A stretch of DNA of 64,000 nucleotides from Salinimonas chungwhensis DSM 16280 (GTDB lineage: Bacteria > Pseudomonadota > Gammaproteobacteria > Enterobacterales > Alteromonadaceae), in contig NZ_KB899376.1 in the NCBI RefSeq assembly GCF_000378185.1, forward strand, positions 338,357-402,356. Reading direction: 5' to 3'. The notes beneath the pieces were generated by a model that saw nothing but the letters and a program-made list of their open reading frames with translations, made no database searches and was not told where the DNA came from. The position numbers and the translations under genes were made by a program. This document shows positions 8,901-18,066 of the stretch, piece by piece. Within the stretch, counting starts at the first letter, position 1. Each line of letters opens with the position of its first letter.

Positions 8901-9140
8901 AATATAATTCAGTTGAAATGAATAAAATTGTCAGTTTATTGCATGAAAAATCAGCTTGTTCACAGCTTGTTAACAATTTTTTTGAAAATTGAATGCTGTT
9001 TACAGGCCACGAACAATACGCGCGGCCCGCTACAAGACTGATGTTTTGATTGTTAATGAACAGATTTATAATCATTTAGTCTGAACAATGTAATTTCAGG
9101 CGTTTATGAAGCGCTTTATTTGCAATTAAATGTTTTTGAC

Positions 9141-9149
9141 TGATATAGT
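9141..9149 (+). promoter_or_regulatory. Candidate extended -10 promoter of putP leader
   Basis: TGATATAGT matches an extended -10 element (TGn plus TATAGT). If used, transcription would start near 9156, so the structured leader at 9166-9223 would sit at the very 5' end of the message. The -35 region is weak, as is common for extended -10 promoters. Confidence 0.35.
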
Positions 9150-9165
9150 TAGAACTCAAATTAAA

Positions 9166-9223
9166 GGGGCGGTGTGAATTCCCCGGTGCTAGCGTGCAAT
9201 CAAATTGTCGAGCACCCCACCGC
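9166..9223 (+). promoter_or_regulatory. Structured 5' leader RNA upstream of putP (candidate cis-regulatory RNA)
   Basis: Three nested stems can be drawn. The outer stem pairs GCGGTG (9169-9174) with CACCGC (9218-9223). The middle stem pairs GGTGCT (9185-9190) with AGCACC (9211-9216). The inner stem pairs CAAT (9197-9200) with ATTG (9204-9207). The internal loops hold TGAATTCCCC and AGCGTG. An alternative pairing of GGGG (9166-9169) with CCCC (9181-9184) would exclude the outer stem, which could make a switch. The element ends 35 bases before the putP start. I cannot assign it to a known riboswitch class. Confidence 0.45.
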
Positions 9224-9258
9224 GACGTGTAATCAACAAGAGGAGTCCATACCGTAGT

Positions 9259-10758
9259 ATGCCGATTGAAAGTTATATCTCTCTGGCTATTTATTTTCTG
9301 GCTATGCTGGGAATAGGGTTATTCGCCTATCGCGAATCGACCAGCGATATATCTGGTTATATCCTGGGTGGGCGAGCAGTGAGTCCCCAGGTAACCGCAT
9401 TATCAGCCGGCGCATCTGACATGAGCGGCTGGATGCTAATGGGGTTACCTGGTGCAATGTTTGTCACCGGCTTTGATGCGATGTATATCGCAATTGGTCT
9501 GCTGGCAGGTGCTCTCGCCAACTATTTGTTAGTCGCACCAAAACTCAGGGTTTACACAGAGGTAGCAGACGACTCACTGACGGTTCCGGAGTTTTTCGCC
9601 AAACGGTTTGGCCGGGCCAACTCTCCCATCAGAATAGTTTCAGCCGCTATTATTGTTATGTTTTTTACACTTTATACGTCTGCCGGACTGGTTGCCGGAG
9701 GCAAGTTATTTGAAAGTGCCTTTAGCGTGCAATATCACTGGGGCTTGATCATAACTTTGGGCGTGGTCGTCTCTTACACCCTCCTGGGCGGGTTCCTGGC
9801 GGTTAGCATGACTGACTTTGTTCAGGGCTGCATTATGTTTATAGCACTCGTTCTCGTGCCTATTGTGGCATTTTCTGAATTCGATAGCGCCACCCAGATG
9901 ACTGCCGCAGCTACAGAATCTGTGCCCGGTTTAGTTGCTTCGTGGGAAGCAATGACAACTGTAGGTATTTTATCGAGTCTGGCATGGGGCCTGGGGTATT
10001 TTGGTCAACCTCACATTATCGTACGTTTTATGGCTATTCGATCGGTCAAAGCAGTCAGCACAGCGCGCAACATCGGCATGTCCTGGATGCTGGTTACCAT
10101 TATCGGAGCGCTGGCAACAGGTTTTGTCGGTGTGGCCTACGCAAATCAGTTTGGTCTTAAGGTTGATGACCCTGAAACTATTTTTATTCTATTTTCACAA
10201 ATCCTTTTTCATCCGCTAATCAGTGGATTTCTGATGGCAGCAATTCTTGCTGCTATTATGAGCACAATCTCGTCCCAGTTGCTGGTGTCTGCGAGTTCGC
10301 TGACTGAGGATATTTATCGGGTTATTTCCAATAAGAAGGTGAGTGAAAAGAAAACCGTCACTATCGGCCGCTTTGGCGTAGGGGGGGTCGCGATAGTCGC
10401 ACTGCTACTGGCAATGGACTCATCGAATACTATTCTTTCGCTGGTAAGTAATGCCTGGGCAGGCTTTGGTGCTGCTTTTGGTCCATTAGTTCTGTTTTGT
10501 CTGTATAAAAAGAACCTGACTGAAAAAGCCGCCCTGTGGGGTGTAATTACTGGTGCTGTAACAGTCTTGTTCTGGATATATGCGCCGGTACTAGAGGATG
10601 GCAAGGCACTTAGCAGCGTAATTTACGAAATTGTTCCCGGGTTTATTGTCAGTACGGTAACCCTATGGGGGGTATCAGCAGTTGATCTTACACCTGCTGA
10701 GAATGTACAGAAAATGTATAGGCAAGCCAGTCAGGAACTAGCAGAACAACAGTCTTAA
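9259..10758 (+). CDS. putP: Sodium/proline symporter PutP
   Basis: A 499-residue SSS-family transporter that imports proline with sodium across the inner membrane. It has about 13 hydrophobic helices. Family motifs are visible: AYRESTSDISGYILGGR at the first loop, LSAGASDMSGWMLMGLPGA in helix 2, and GWGLGYFGQPHIIVRFMAI-type residues in the middle. Length is within a few residues of E. coli PutP (502). The start is the ATG at 9259, since no closer start fits; AGAGGAG lies 13 bases upstream, a longer spacing than usual. It stands 13 bases upstream of proB, an arrangement that joins proline uptake with proline synthesis, as expected for an osmolyte module. Confidence 0.95.
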   Translation: MPIESYISLAIYFLAMLGIGLFAYRESTSDISGYILGGRAVSPQVTALSAGASDMSGWMLMGLPGAMFVTGFDAMYIAIGLLAGALANYLLVAPKLRVYTEVADDSLTVPEFFAKRFGRANSPIRIVSAAIIVMFFTLYTSAGLVAGGKLFESAFSVQYHWGLIITLGVVVSYTLLGGFLAVSMTDFVQGCIMFIALVLVPIVAFSEFDSATQMTAAATESVPGLVASWEAMTTVGILSSLAWGLGYFGQPHIIVRFMAIRSVKAVSTARNIGMSWMLVTIIGALATGFVGVAYANQFGLKVDDPETIFILFSQILFHPLISGFLMAAILAAIMSTISSQLLVSASSLTEDIYRVISNKKVSEKKTVTIGRFGVGGVAIVALLLAMDSSNTILSLVSNAWAGFGAAFGPLVLFCLYKKNLTEKAALWGVITGAVTVLFWIYAPVLEDGKALSSVIYEIVPGFIVSTVTLWGVSAVDLTPAENVQKMYRQASQELAEQQS

Positions 10759-10771
10759 GGTGATAGAAGCT

Positions 10772-11881
10772 ATGAATCGTGCAAATTGGAAACGCATTGT
10801 TATAAAAGTTGGTAGTGCTCTAATAGCCCCAAATCAACAGGGTTGCAGCAGCCATTATCTGCTGAGCATCGCGCAGTTTATTGTCAAGTGTCGTGCTGAG
10901 GGGATTCAGGTTGTCCTGGTTTCTTCTGGTTCGGTGGCCGCGGGCTCTCATATGTTTCCAGACCAGGAAGATATAGATATTGCCGTAAAAAAAGCGATGG
11001 CAGCAGCAGGTCAGACGGAAATGATTTCGACCTGGGATAAACTGTTTGACTTCCCGTCAGCGCAGATCCTCCTTACTCACGCAGATCTGCGTGACAGAGA
11101 GCGTTATGTCAGTATTCGTGAAACATTGTTTTCTTTATTAGACAATCAGATTCTGCCTATTGTTAATGAAAACGATACTGTCACAACGGACAAATTAAAA
11201 GTTGGAGACAACGATAACTTGTCGGCAATGGTGGCTGCTGCAGCTGACGCCGATGCCCTGATTATCTGTTCTGATATTGATGGTCTTTATGACAAAAATC
11301 CCCATGAAAATGACGATGCCAAATTATTGTCGTGGGTTGAAAATATCGATGAAAGTATTTACGCCATGGCTGGCGGTGCCGTTAAAGGTGGTGTTGGTAC
11401 CGGCGGTATGAGAACTAAGATTGAAGCGGCTGAAAAAGCGGTCTCCCATGGTATTGATACATTCATTATCAATGGCTTCACGGAACTTTCATTCAATATG
11501 TTATTGGATGGTAAGAATCCGGGTACGCACTTCCAGGCCTACGAAGTGCCCATGAAAGAAAATGTCCACTGGATGAAACATACTTCTAACGCGCAGGGCG
11601 AAGTCATTGTTGAAAGTGATTTCGGTGGTTCGTTGGGAGAAAATTCTGAAGAATTAACAAGTAGCGAAATAATTGATGTTAAAGGCGAGTTTTCGGTAGG
11701 TGATACCATCCTGGTCAGAAAAGATGATGGTACCAAGCTGGTAAAAGCAAGATCTAATTACAGCAGCTGTCTGCTTAATTTTATCGCTAAACAGGACAGT
11801 GAAGAATTCGCCTCTGAGTTCGAAGAAAAAACCGGTCCGATTATTTCAAATCAGCATCTAGCAAATTTGGAGAAAGAATGA
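10772..11881 (+). CDS. proB: Glutamate 5-kinase
   Basis: A 369-residue enzyme that phosphorylates glutamate with ATP, the first and feedback-inhibited step of proline synthesis. The amino acid kinase domain fills residues 1-260 with IVIKVGSAL at the N-terminus, VLVSSGSVAAG, NENDTVTTDKLKVGDNDNLSA and the GGVGTGGMRTKIEAA motif. A C-terminal PUA domain covers the last 95 or so residues. I start at the ATG at 10772, nine bases after AAGGTG, not at the upstream GTG. The stop overlaps the proA start (ATGA), giving translational coupling. It follows putP by 13 bases. Confidence 0.96.
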   Translation: MNRANWKRIVIKVGSALIAPNQQGCSSHYLLSIAQFIVKCRAEGIQVVLVSSGSVAAGSHMFPDQEDIDIAVKKAMAAAGQTEMISTWDKLFDFPSAQILLTHADLRDRERYVSIRETLFSLLDNQILPIVNENDTVTTDKLKVGDNDNLSAMVAAAADADALIICSDIDGLYDKNPHENDDAKLLSWVENIDESIYAMAGGAVKGGVGTGGMRTKIEAAEKAVSHGIDTFIINGFTELSFNMLLDGKNPGTHFQAYEVPMKENVHWMKHTSNAQGEVIVESDFGGSLGENSEELTSSEIIDVKGEFSVGDTILVRKDDGTKLVKARSNYSSCLLNFIAKQDSEEFASEFEEKTGPIISNQHLANLEKE

Positions 11882-13125
11882 GTTTAATTACGCAATTATC
11901 ACAAGACGCAAAGAAAGCCGCTCAAAAGCTGGCGATTCTTGATACTGCCAAGAAAAACGAAGTACTTAAAGATATGGCGGAAGCAATTCGCGCCAACAAA
12001 GATAAAATCAAAGCAGTTAACGAAAAAGAAGTCGCCCGTGCGCGAGAAAATAATCTTGACGCGGCGATGATAGACCGCCTGATCCTGGATGATGATCGTA
12101 TCGAAGATATGGCTGCCGGTATTGAGGTTATTATCGGCTTGGAGGATCCTGCTGGACAAACCCGTGACTTCGGAACCAGCCCGGCAGGTATCAAAATACG
12201 CAAGATGCGAATACCTCTTGGTGTGGTCTGCATGATTTACGAAGCTCGTCCAAATGTTACAGCAGATGCCGGCGCGTTATGTTTCAAATCTGGTAACGCA
12301 GTAATTCTGCGCGGCGGCAAAGAAGCCCTTGACTCTAGTCTGGCTATCGCTGAGCTTTTACAGGGGGCGCTTGAAAAGCACGGCTTACCTAAGGCTTTAA
12401 TTACCGTTGTACCAAATCCTGATCGTGCGTTGATGCAAGAATTGATGGAACAGCGTGATTATATTGATGTAATCATTCCCCGTGGCGGCGAAGGCTTGAT
12501 TAACTATGTCACTGAGAACTCCAAGGTGCCGGTAATTCAGCACTTTGAAGGGGTTTGTCATTTATATGTTGATAAAGACGCTAACCTGGATCAGGCTCTT
12601 CAGTTATTGCTTAATGGGAAGACACAACGCACCGGTGTTTGCAATGCGCTTGAAGGTTTGATTGTGCATAAAGATGTTGCGGCAGAATTTTTACCAAAAG
12701 CAGCTGCAGCGTTAGCTGAGCACGAAGTGAAAGTGCATGTTAACCAAGCTGGCAGCGAATATTTTGATGGCGCTGATGTTATCGGTGAAGAAGACTATGG
12801 CACAGAGTATCTGGGCCTGGAAATAGCCGTTCGGGTTGTTGACGACTTTGATGCTGCCATTGATCACATTGCTGTATTTGGAAGTAATCACACTGAAGTC
12901 ATCTGTACCGAAAATGAAGAAGCAGCGAATAAATTCCAACTTGCTGTTGATGCATCAGTAGTGATGGTCAATGCTTCATCACGTTTTTCTGATGGCAGCC
13001 AGTTGGGTTTGGGCGCAGAGATTGGTATTGCAACGACCAAGCTACATGCTTATGGCCCTATGGGTCTTGAATCATTGACTACAGAAAAATATCTGGTTAA
13101 TGGCGAGGGCCAGATCAGAAATTAA
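11878..13125 (+). CDS. proA: Gamma-glutamyl phosphate reductase
   Basis: A 415-residue NADPH-dependent reductase of the aldehyde dehydrogenase superfamily that converts gamma-glutamyl phosphate to glutamate semialdehyde, the second step of proline synthesis. Motifs seen are GVVCMIYEARPNVTADAGALCFKSGNAVILRGGKEA, the catalytic cysteine region GKTQRTGVCNALEGL, and the C-terminal FSDGSQLGLGAEIGIATTKLHAYGPMGLE segment. It overlaps proB by four bases. A strong terminator lies 40 bases downstream, which closes a putP-proBA transcript unless proB has an internal promoter. Confidence 0.97.
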   Translation: MSLITQLSQDAKKAAQKLAILDTAKKNEVLKDMAEAIRANKDKIKAVNEKEVARARENNLDAAMIDRLILDDDRIEDMAAGIEVIIGLEDPAGQTRDFGTSPAGIKIRKMRIPLGVVCMIYEARPNVTADAGALCFKSGNAVILRGGKEALDSSLAIAELLQGALEKHGLPKALITVVPNPDRALMQELMEQRDYIDVIIPRGGEGLINYVTENSKVPVIQHFEGVCHLYVDKDANLDQALQLLLNGKTQRTGVCNALEGLIVHKDVAAEFLPKAAAALAEHEVKVHVNQAGSEYFDGADVIGEEDYGTEYLGLEIAVRVVDDFDAAIDHIAVFGSNHTEVICTENEEAANKFQLAVDASVVMVNASSRFSDGSQLGLGAEIGIATTKLHAYGPMGLESLTTEKYLVNGEGQIRN

Positions 13126-13165
13126 CGCCTTGGGATTGTTCCCTAATAAGGCTTTCGTCATAATG

Positions 13166-13197
13166 AACACCGGGTTATTTAACCCGGTGTTTTTTTA
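13166..13197 (+). terminator. Rho-independent terminator after proA
   Basis: AACACCGGGTT / AACCCGGTGTT stem with an ATTT-type loop followed by a run of T. It lies between proA and the MscS-type gene. Confidence 0.88.
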
Positions 13198-13238
13198 TTT
13201 GCATTATGCGCAAACCGGCATTTATCAGGAGACGAAGA

Positions 13239-14114
13239 TTGCCTTATTCCGTGGAACTATTATGGCAACAAATTACGGCGTTCGCCGCTGATAATAAAAT
13301 TATCACATCCGCTATCATTATCGTTTTATTTCTGGGTTTGCAGCGCCTTGCCCTTAAGCTTATTCGTTTACGCAGCCGGCGTCGGGGTGAAGACCGTCGT
13401 CACACGCTCAATATTCTGGAACAAATCAGCAACGGCTTTCTATTCATTCTCATCATTCTGGTTTGGAGTTCGGAGATACAGAGTCTGGCGATTTCAATTG
13501 CAGCCTTCATGGTTGCCATTGTGATTGCAATGCGTGAATTTATTCAGTGCTTTTTAGGTTTTATTTATTACCTTGGTGCCAAGCCTTTTCGGGTGGGCGA
13601 TTGGGTCCAGTTAAATAAAATTGTTGGCGAAGTTGTCGAAATGGACTGGGCTAAGACGGCACTGCTTGAAGTGGATGAAGAATCACATGATTATACTGGC
13701 AAGCATGTATATGTGCCAAATAGCCACCTGGTTACGCAGATGGTTAAAAATCTGAATTTTTTGCGCCGCTATAAATTACATGCCTTTACTATCACCAGCG
13801 AGCCAAAATTAAACCCATATACTTTGTTACCCTCCTTTGTAGCACGAGCCAAAGCACACTGTGATTTTTACCGGGATGTTGCCGAACGATATAAAAGTCT
13901 GATAGAGCGGCATATGGAAGTGGAGTTTATAAAAATCGATCCCACCATCGGTGTAGAAACAAATGAACTTGGCAATATTGTCATATCAGTGGCGCTGTTT
14001 TGTCCTACAGACGAGGCCCATGATTTGCAGCAAAAAATTTCTGCTGATTGGATGTACCTGTGGCACCGCGCATTGGCTGAACAAGAAGCAAGCCCAGAAC
14101 CAACCCACAATTAA
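13239..14114 (+). CDS. MscS-family mechanosensitive ion channel
   Basis: A 291-residue small-conductance mechanosensitive channel of the inner membrane. Hydrophobic helices lie near residues 20-40, 62-80 and 83-115. The beta domain is clear: KPFRVGDWVQLNKIVGEVVEMDW, then THV-like YVPNSHLVTQMVKN. I place the start at TTG 13239 because AGGAG lies seven bases upstream of it; the in-frame ATG at 13206 lies before that site and beside the terminator, and would add eleven basic residues. It would release solutes on hypo-osmotic shock, which fits its place after the proline genes. It converges on the HNH gene with a four-base overlap. Confidence 0.88.
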   Translation: MPYSVELLWQQITAFAADNKIITSAIIIVLFLGLQRLALKLIRLRSRRRGEDRRHTLNILEQISNGFLFILIILVWSSEIQSLAISIAAFMVAIVIAMREFIQCFLGFIYYLGAKPFRVGDWVQLNKIVGEVVEMDWAKTALLEVDEESHDYTGKHVYVPNSHLVTQMVKNLNFLRRYKLHAFTITSEPKLNPYTLLPSFVARAKAHCDFYRDVAERYKSLIERHMEVEFIKIDPTIGVETNELGNIVISVALFCPTDEAHDLQQKISADWMYLWHRALAEQEASPEPTHN

Positions 14115-14665
14115 TCCTGGACCTGCCAGTCACGTTGATGCGAAAAGTGGCTGGCTAAAAAGCTCATCTGGTCTGCCAGTATGCGTCGGTTCATCAAATA
14201 AAACCGTTCGTAAACATTTGGCCGAAATGGCACTGCCAGAAGTGGCATACCTGCCTCTTCCGGCGTGCGAGCAGCCTTAGCATGGTTACAGCGGCGACAG
14301 GCGGTGGCAACGTTTGTCCAAATGTTCTTGCCGCCTCTGGAGCGTGGAATAATATGGTCTCTGGTAAGGACTCGCGGTGAAAAACGCTGGCCACAATAAA
14401 GACAAATGTCGTTATCCCGCCTAAACAGATAACGATTAGTTAGCGCTACTTTTCCTGACAGATCTGTTACTTTGCCATCACATGCAATAATGGAAGCCAG
14501 TCGCAATGTGCTTTGAATGCCCAGCCGGTTATGACCGCCTCGTAACAGCCGTGAATCGTGCCCCAGCTCAAACAATACTTTATCCTGACAATACAGACGG
14601 GCAGCTTGTTCCGGATGAATCCAATCCTGTGGCATTCCCGCTTTATTTAAACGCAATATAAGCAT
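14111..14665 (-). CDS. HNH endonuclease family protein
   Basis: A 184-residue protein with a C-terminal HNH domain: CLYCGQRFSP, then LTRDHIIPRSRGGKNIWTN, then ACRRCNHAK, giving two CxxC zinc pairs and the D-H catalytic core. The N-terminal 75 residues (AGMPQDWIHPEQAARLYCQDK...RGGHNRLG) are the standard partner region of a widespread proteobacterial family of unknown substrate. I start at the ATG at 14665, which has AAGGAG six bases upstream, not at the GTG 13 codons earlier. It stands alone between mscS and pnp with no phage or toxin genes nearby. Confidence 0.9.
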   Translation of the reverse strand: MLILRLNKAGMPQDWIHPEQAARLYCQDKVLFELGHDSRLLRGGHNRLGIQSTLRLASIIACDGKVTDLSGKVALTNRYLFRRDNDICLYCGQRFSPRVLTRDHIIPRSRGGKNIWTNVATACRRCNHAKAARTPEEAGMPLLAVPFRPNVYERFYLMNRRILADQMSFLASHFSHQRDWQVQD

Positions 14666-14991
14666 AGATGACTCCTTCAGTCCTCTATATCCATCATACG
14701 CCACTTTATGGCAAATTGATGAAATTACGAACAGAATTGTAAATTTTATGATTTTTTTAATATTGCGCCCGTGCGGGCTGGATGAAAAGTTCGAAGTTGC
14801 TTGGCATTCTCTAACGCCATTGTTAGGGTATCGGCATATTTATAAACCCTGATTTACAAAAAAGACGTGGCGATAAGCAAACCGCTAGCTGGGATTGGTG
14901 TATCTGCTGATGGTATTGAACTGATTTCAAAGCTATACTAAGCGCCGCGTTTAAAAGCGAAATATATATACAGAGACATAAAGGACAAATA
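14666..14991. other. Intergenic region upstream of pnp
   Basis: About 325 bases that hold the divergent promoters of the HNH gene and pnp. It includes small hairpins (GCCC/GGGC at 14767-14778; CTAAC/GTTAG near 14813-14828). No rpsO reading frame is present, unlike the usual rpsO-pnp order in enterobacteria. Confidence 0.55.
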
Positions 14992-17109
14992 GTGACTCCT
15001 ATTACAAAATCATTTCAGTATGGACAGCATACTGTCACTCTTGAGACAGGCGTAATCGCTCGTCAGGCAACAGCAGCAGTTATGGCCAGTATGGATGATA
15101 CATCCGTTTTGGTGACTGTTGTTGGTAAAAAAGAAGCCAAAGAAGATCAGAGCTTTTTCCCACTAACGGTAAATTACCAGGAAAAAGCCTATGCAGCTGG
15201 TAAGATTCCAGGCGGTTTTTTCAAGCGTGAGGGGCGTCCATCTGAAGGTGAAACCCTTATAGCACGATTGATAGATCGACCCATTCGCCCACTTTTCCCT
15301 GAAGGCTTCAAAAATGAAGTACAGGTAGTGGTAACGGTGATGTCTGCAAATCCTGAAATTCCTACTGATGTCATTTCCATGATTGGAACGTCAGCAGCAC
15401 TGGCAATTTCTGGTATACCGTTTAGCGGCCCTATCGGAGCGGCGCGTGTTGGCTACAGCAATGGCGAGTATATTTTAAATACACGTGCTTCTGAGCAAGA
15501 AGACAGCGAACTGGACCTGGTTGTAGCGGGTACCCAGGGCGCTGTTCTGATGGTAGAGTCAGAAGCTAACATGCTTTCTGAAGATGTTATGCTTGGCGCT
15601 GTTATGTTCGGTCATGAACAACTTCAGACTGTGGTAGATTCAGTTAAAGCATTCGCTGATGAAGTAGGTACAGAAGCCTGGGACTGGCAGCCTAAAGCTG
15701 AAAACACCGAATTGAAAGAAAAGGTCAAATCAGCAGCACACAGCGGCATGGTAGAGGCGTATCAGATCTCTGACAAACTGGCTCGCAAAGATGCCGTCAA
15801 TGCTGTCACTGAGAAAGCGTTGGCAGACATAGTGGCGCAGGACGAAGCGCAGGATCAGAAAGAAGTTCTGAACTTGTTACATGATCTTGAAAGCGACGTT
15901 GTTCGCTCGCGTATACTGGCAGGTGAGCCACGTATTGATGGCCGGGACCCGGCTATGATCCGAGCCCTTGATGTGGCGACGGGTGTCTTACCGCGTACTC
16001 ACGGTTCTGCGTTGTTCACTCGGGGTGAAACTCAGGCAATTGTTGCAGCAACCCTTGGTACAGAGCGTGATGCGCAGATGATTGATGAGCTTCAGGGTAA
16101 ACGTGATAGCCGGTTCATGCTACATTACAACTTCCCTCCTTATTGTGTCGGTGAAACTGGCATGATGGGCTCACCAAAGCGGCGGGAAATTGGCCATGGT
16201 CGCCTGGCGAAACGTGGTATCCAGGCGGTAATGCCCAGTGAAGAAGATTTCCCGTACGTTGTTCGTATTGTATCCGAAATCACTGAGTCTAATGGCTCAT
16301 CTTCTATGGCATCAGTATGTGGTACGTCACTGGCCTTAATGGATGCAGGTGTACCTATCAAAGCGTCGGTTGCCGGTATTGCGATGGGGCTGGTTAAAAG
16401 CGATGATAATTTTGTTGTACTTTCCGATATTCTGGGCGACGAAGATCACTTAGGTGATATGGACTTTAAAGTTGCCGGCACCACTGAAGGTATTACCGCC
16501 TTACAGATGGATATCAAAATAGAAGGTATTACTAAAGAGATCATGCAGATCGCTCTTAAGCAGGCCAAAGAAGCGCGCTTGCATATCCTGAAGGTAATGG
16601 ACGAAGCGATATCTGGTCACCGTGATGAACTGAGTGAATTCGCTCCGCGGATCTATACGATGAAAGTTGATCAGGACAAGATTCGTGATGTCATCGGTAA
16701 AGGTGGCGCGATGATTCGTCAGATCACCGAAGAATCTGACACAAATATTGAAATCGAAGATGATGGAACTATCAAGATTTTTGCCACTGAACGTGCTAAA
16801 GCTGACATAGCGATCAGTAAAATCGAGCAGGTTACGGCTGAAATCGAGGTTGGTAAAACCTATCACGGTAAAATTACACGTATCGTCGATTTCGGCGCGT
16901 TTGTAGAAGTGTTGCCAGGTAAAGAAGGGCTTGTTCACATTTCACAAATTGCCCATGAGCGCGTGAATAAAGTGACAGATTATTTGTCTGAAGGCCAGAT
17001 GATTGATGTTAAAGTGATGGAAATTGATCGTCAGAACCGGGTTCGTCTGAGCATTAAAGAACTGCTTGAGAAACCGGCGCCTAAAGAGCAAAATGAACAA
17101 GGTGAATAA
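14992..17109 (+). CDS. pnp: Polyribonucleotide nucleotidyltransferase (PNPase)
   Basis: A 705-residue phosphorolytic 3'-5' exoribonuclease, trimeric and part of the RNA degradosome in relatives. It has two RNase PH domains (about residues 10-210 and 315-545) with the conserved [31 protein letters not shown] and [13 protein letters not shown] segments and the DxxxD-type metal region [13 protein letters not shown] domain (about 553-615, with [14 protein letters not shown]) and an S1 domain (about 620-690) follow. The start is GTG 14992 with AAGGAC five bases upstream. Terminator follows. E. coli pnp also lies next to nlpI, as here. Confidence 0.97.
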   Translation: MTPITKSFQYGQHTVTLETGVIARQATAAVMASMDDTSVLVTVVGKKEAKEDQSFFPLTVNYQEKAYAAGKIPGGFFKREGRPSEGETLIARLIDRPIRPLFPEGFKNEVQVVVTVMSANPEIPTDVISMIGTSAALAISGIPFSGPIGAARVGYSNGEYILNTRASEQEDSELDLVVAGTQGAVLMVESEANMLSEDVMLGAVMFGHEQLQTVVDSVKAFADEVGTEAWDWQPKAENTELKEKVKSAAHSGMVEAYQISDKLARKDAVNAVTEKALADIVAQDEAQDQKEVLNLLHDLESDVVRSRILAGEPRIDGRDPAMIRALDVATGVLPRTHGSALFTRGETQAIVAATLGTERDAQMIDELQGKRDSRFMLHYNFPPYCVGETGMMGSPKRREIGHGRLAKRGIQAVMPSEEDFPYVVRIVSEITESNGSSSMASVCGTSLALMDAGVPIKASVAGIAMGLVKSDDNFVVLSDILGDEDHLGDMDFKVAGTTEGITALQMDIKIEGITKEIMQIALKQAKEARLHILKVMDEAISGHRDELSEFAPRIYTMKVDQDKIRDVIGKGGAMIRQITEESDTNIEIEDDGTIKIFATERAKADIAISKIEQVTAEIEVGKTYHGKITRIVDFGAFVEVLPGKEGLVHISQIAHERVNKVTDYLSEGQMIDVKVMEIDRQNRVRLSIKELLEKPAPKEQNEQGE

Positions 17110-17125
17110 TTACCGCTGTTAGTAC

Positions 17126-17152
17126 AAAAGGAGGCCAGTGGCCTCCTTTTTT
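17126..17152 (+). terminator. Rho-independent terminator after pnp
   Basis: A perfect 11-base-pair stem AAAAGGAGGCC / GGCCTCCTTTT with an AGT loop and trailing T residues. It sits just before the DUF1244 gene, whose own ribosome site may overlap its end. Confidence 0.85.
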
Positions 17153-17166
17153 CTTGGGAGAAAACT

Positions 17167-17475
17167 ATGGATAAACAAACACAGACAGAAGTCGAAGCCG
17201 CGACATTCAGAAAGCTGCTTGAGCACCTGGACGACAATAAGGATGTACAGAATATCGATTTGATGATTCTGGCGGATTTTTGTCGTAATTGTCTGGCGAA
17301 ATGGTACAAACATGAAGCTTCATTACGGGATGTAGATATTGATTATGAAGAAGCCCGTAATACTATTTATAAAATGCCGTATGCTGACTGGAAAGCGCGA
17401 TACCAGCTTCCAGCAACACAACAGCAGTTAGATGCGCTCAATGCCCGTCAGCAAAAAAACAAGGCTGACGGGTAA
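17167..17475 (+). CDS. DUF1244 family small protein
   Basis: A 102-residue soluble protein of the DUF1244 family, function unknown. The conserved core is DLMILADFCRNCLAKWY, with C39 and C42 by my count, followed by an acidic segment and YKMPYADWKARYQ. The two close cysteines suggest metal binding or redox activity, but that is inference. The ATG has TTGGGAG eight bases upstream, right behind the pnp terminator, so read-through from pnp is likely. It converges on cdd with a 14-base gap. Confidence 0.88.
   Translation: MDKQTQTEVEAATFRKLLEHLDDNKDVQNIDLMILADFCRNCLAKWYKHEASLRDVDIDYEEARNTIYKMPYADWKARYQLPATQQQLDALNARQQKNKADG
17444..17472. other. Perfect inverted repeat at the end of DUF1244
   Basis: Nine-base arms CCCGTCAGC and GCTGACGGG flank an A-rich 11-base spacer and end next to the DUF1244 stop. 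There is no T run after the stem on either strand, so it is not a standard terminator. It could cap or protect the 3' ends of the converging DUF1244 and cdd messages. Confidence 0.5.
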
Positions 17476-17489
17476 TCGACATTAGGTTA

Positions 17490-17897
17490 TTAGCCTGCCA
17501 GCGATGAATCGCGAAACGCGAACGGTAATAACTCGCCCACAGATACCTTTTGCAGGCTGCCTGACCGGGTACTCATATATACAGGTACATCGTCTGATGC
17601 GAACTCAGCAATTTTTTGCCGGCAGCCGCCGCAAGGGTAGCAGGCAGCATCGTTTGGACTGGCTATGACGACAGCCTTAATCGACTGAGTACCCGAAGTG
17701 ATCATATTACCGATGGCCGTTGCTTCTGCACACTGACCCAAAGGGTAAGCCGCATTTTCCACATTGCATCCGGCATAGATTTTACCGTTTGCGCCTAGTA
17801 CGGCGGCACCAACTTTGAAATTAGAATAAGGCGAATGGGAGTTTTGCTGCGCCTGTCGCGCACTATCCACCAGGTTTTGAATAATTTTACTGTCCAT
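17490..17897 (-). CDS. cdd: Cytidine deaminase, small tetrameric type
   Basis: A 135-residue cytidine/deoxycytidine deaminase of pyrimidine salvage, forming uridine and ammonia. The zinc site is clear: C56-A-E58 (GQCAEATA) plus C89 and C92 in YPCGGCRQK, so all three ligands are cysteines as in the tetrameric (Bacillus-type) class and not the dimeric E. coli class. SPYSNFKVGAAV at residues 22-33 is the substrate-binding segment. The ATG has CAGGA six bases upstream. It is encoded opposite to DUF1244 and faces away from nlpI. Confidence 0.95.
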   Translation of the reverse strand: MDSKIIQNLVDSARQAQQNSHSPYSNFKVGAAVLGANGKIYAGCNVENAAYPLGQCAEATAIGNMITSGTQSIKAVVIASPNDAACYPCGGCRQKIAEFASDDVPVYMSTRSGSLQKVSVGELLPFAFRDSSLAG

Positions 17898-18066
17898 TTT
17901 ATTCCTGCAAAAACACCGTTAGACTTTACTTTTTTTGACAAATGGGCGAAGGTTGCGCCAGTCATTATCAACAGAGCCCGGCCATTATCTTCAAAACAGG
18001 CCTGCTCCGGGTAAGCATAAGCCTGCGCGCGTTTTACCTAATTATTAAAGTGATGCCATTTTTAAC

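Noticed and set aside
9166..9223. FMN or cobalamin riboswitch upstream of putP
   Set aside because: Only the first 20 or so bases look like an aptamer core; the element is under 60 bases and lacks the remaining conserved segments, and the downstream gene does not fit.
14111..14665. HNH gene as part of an intron, phage or toxin system
   Set aside because: It has its own ribosome site, normal flanks and no nearby integrase, capsid, immunity or intron features.
16501..16938. 145-codon antisense frame inside pnp
   Set aside because: It mirrors a well-conserved pnp coding region and has no ribosome site or protein features.
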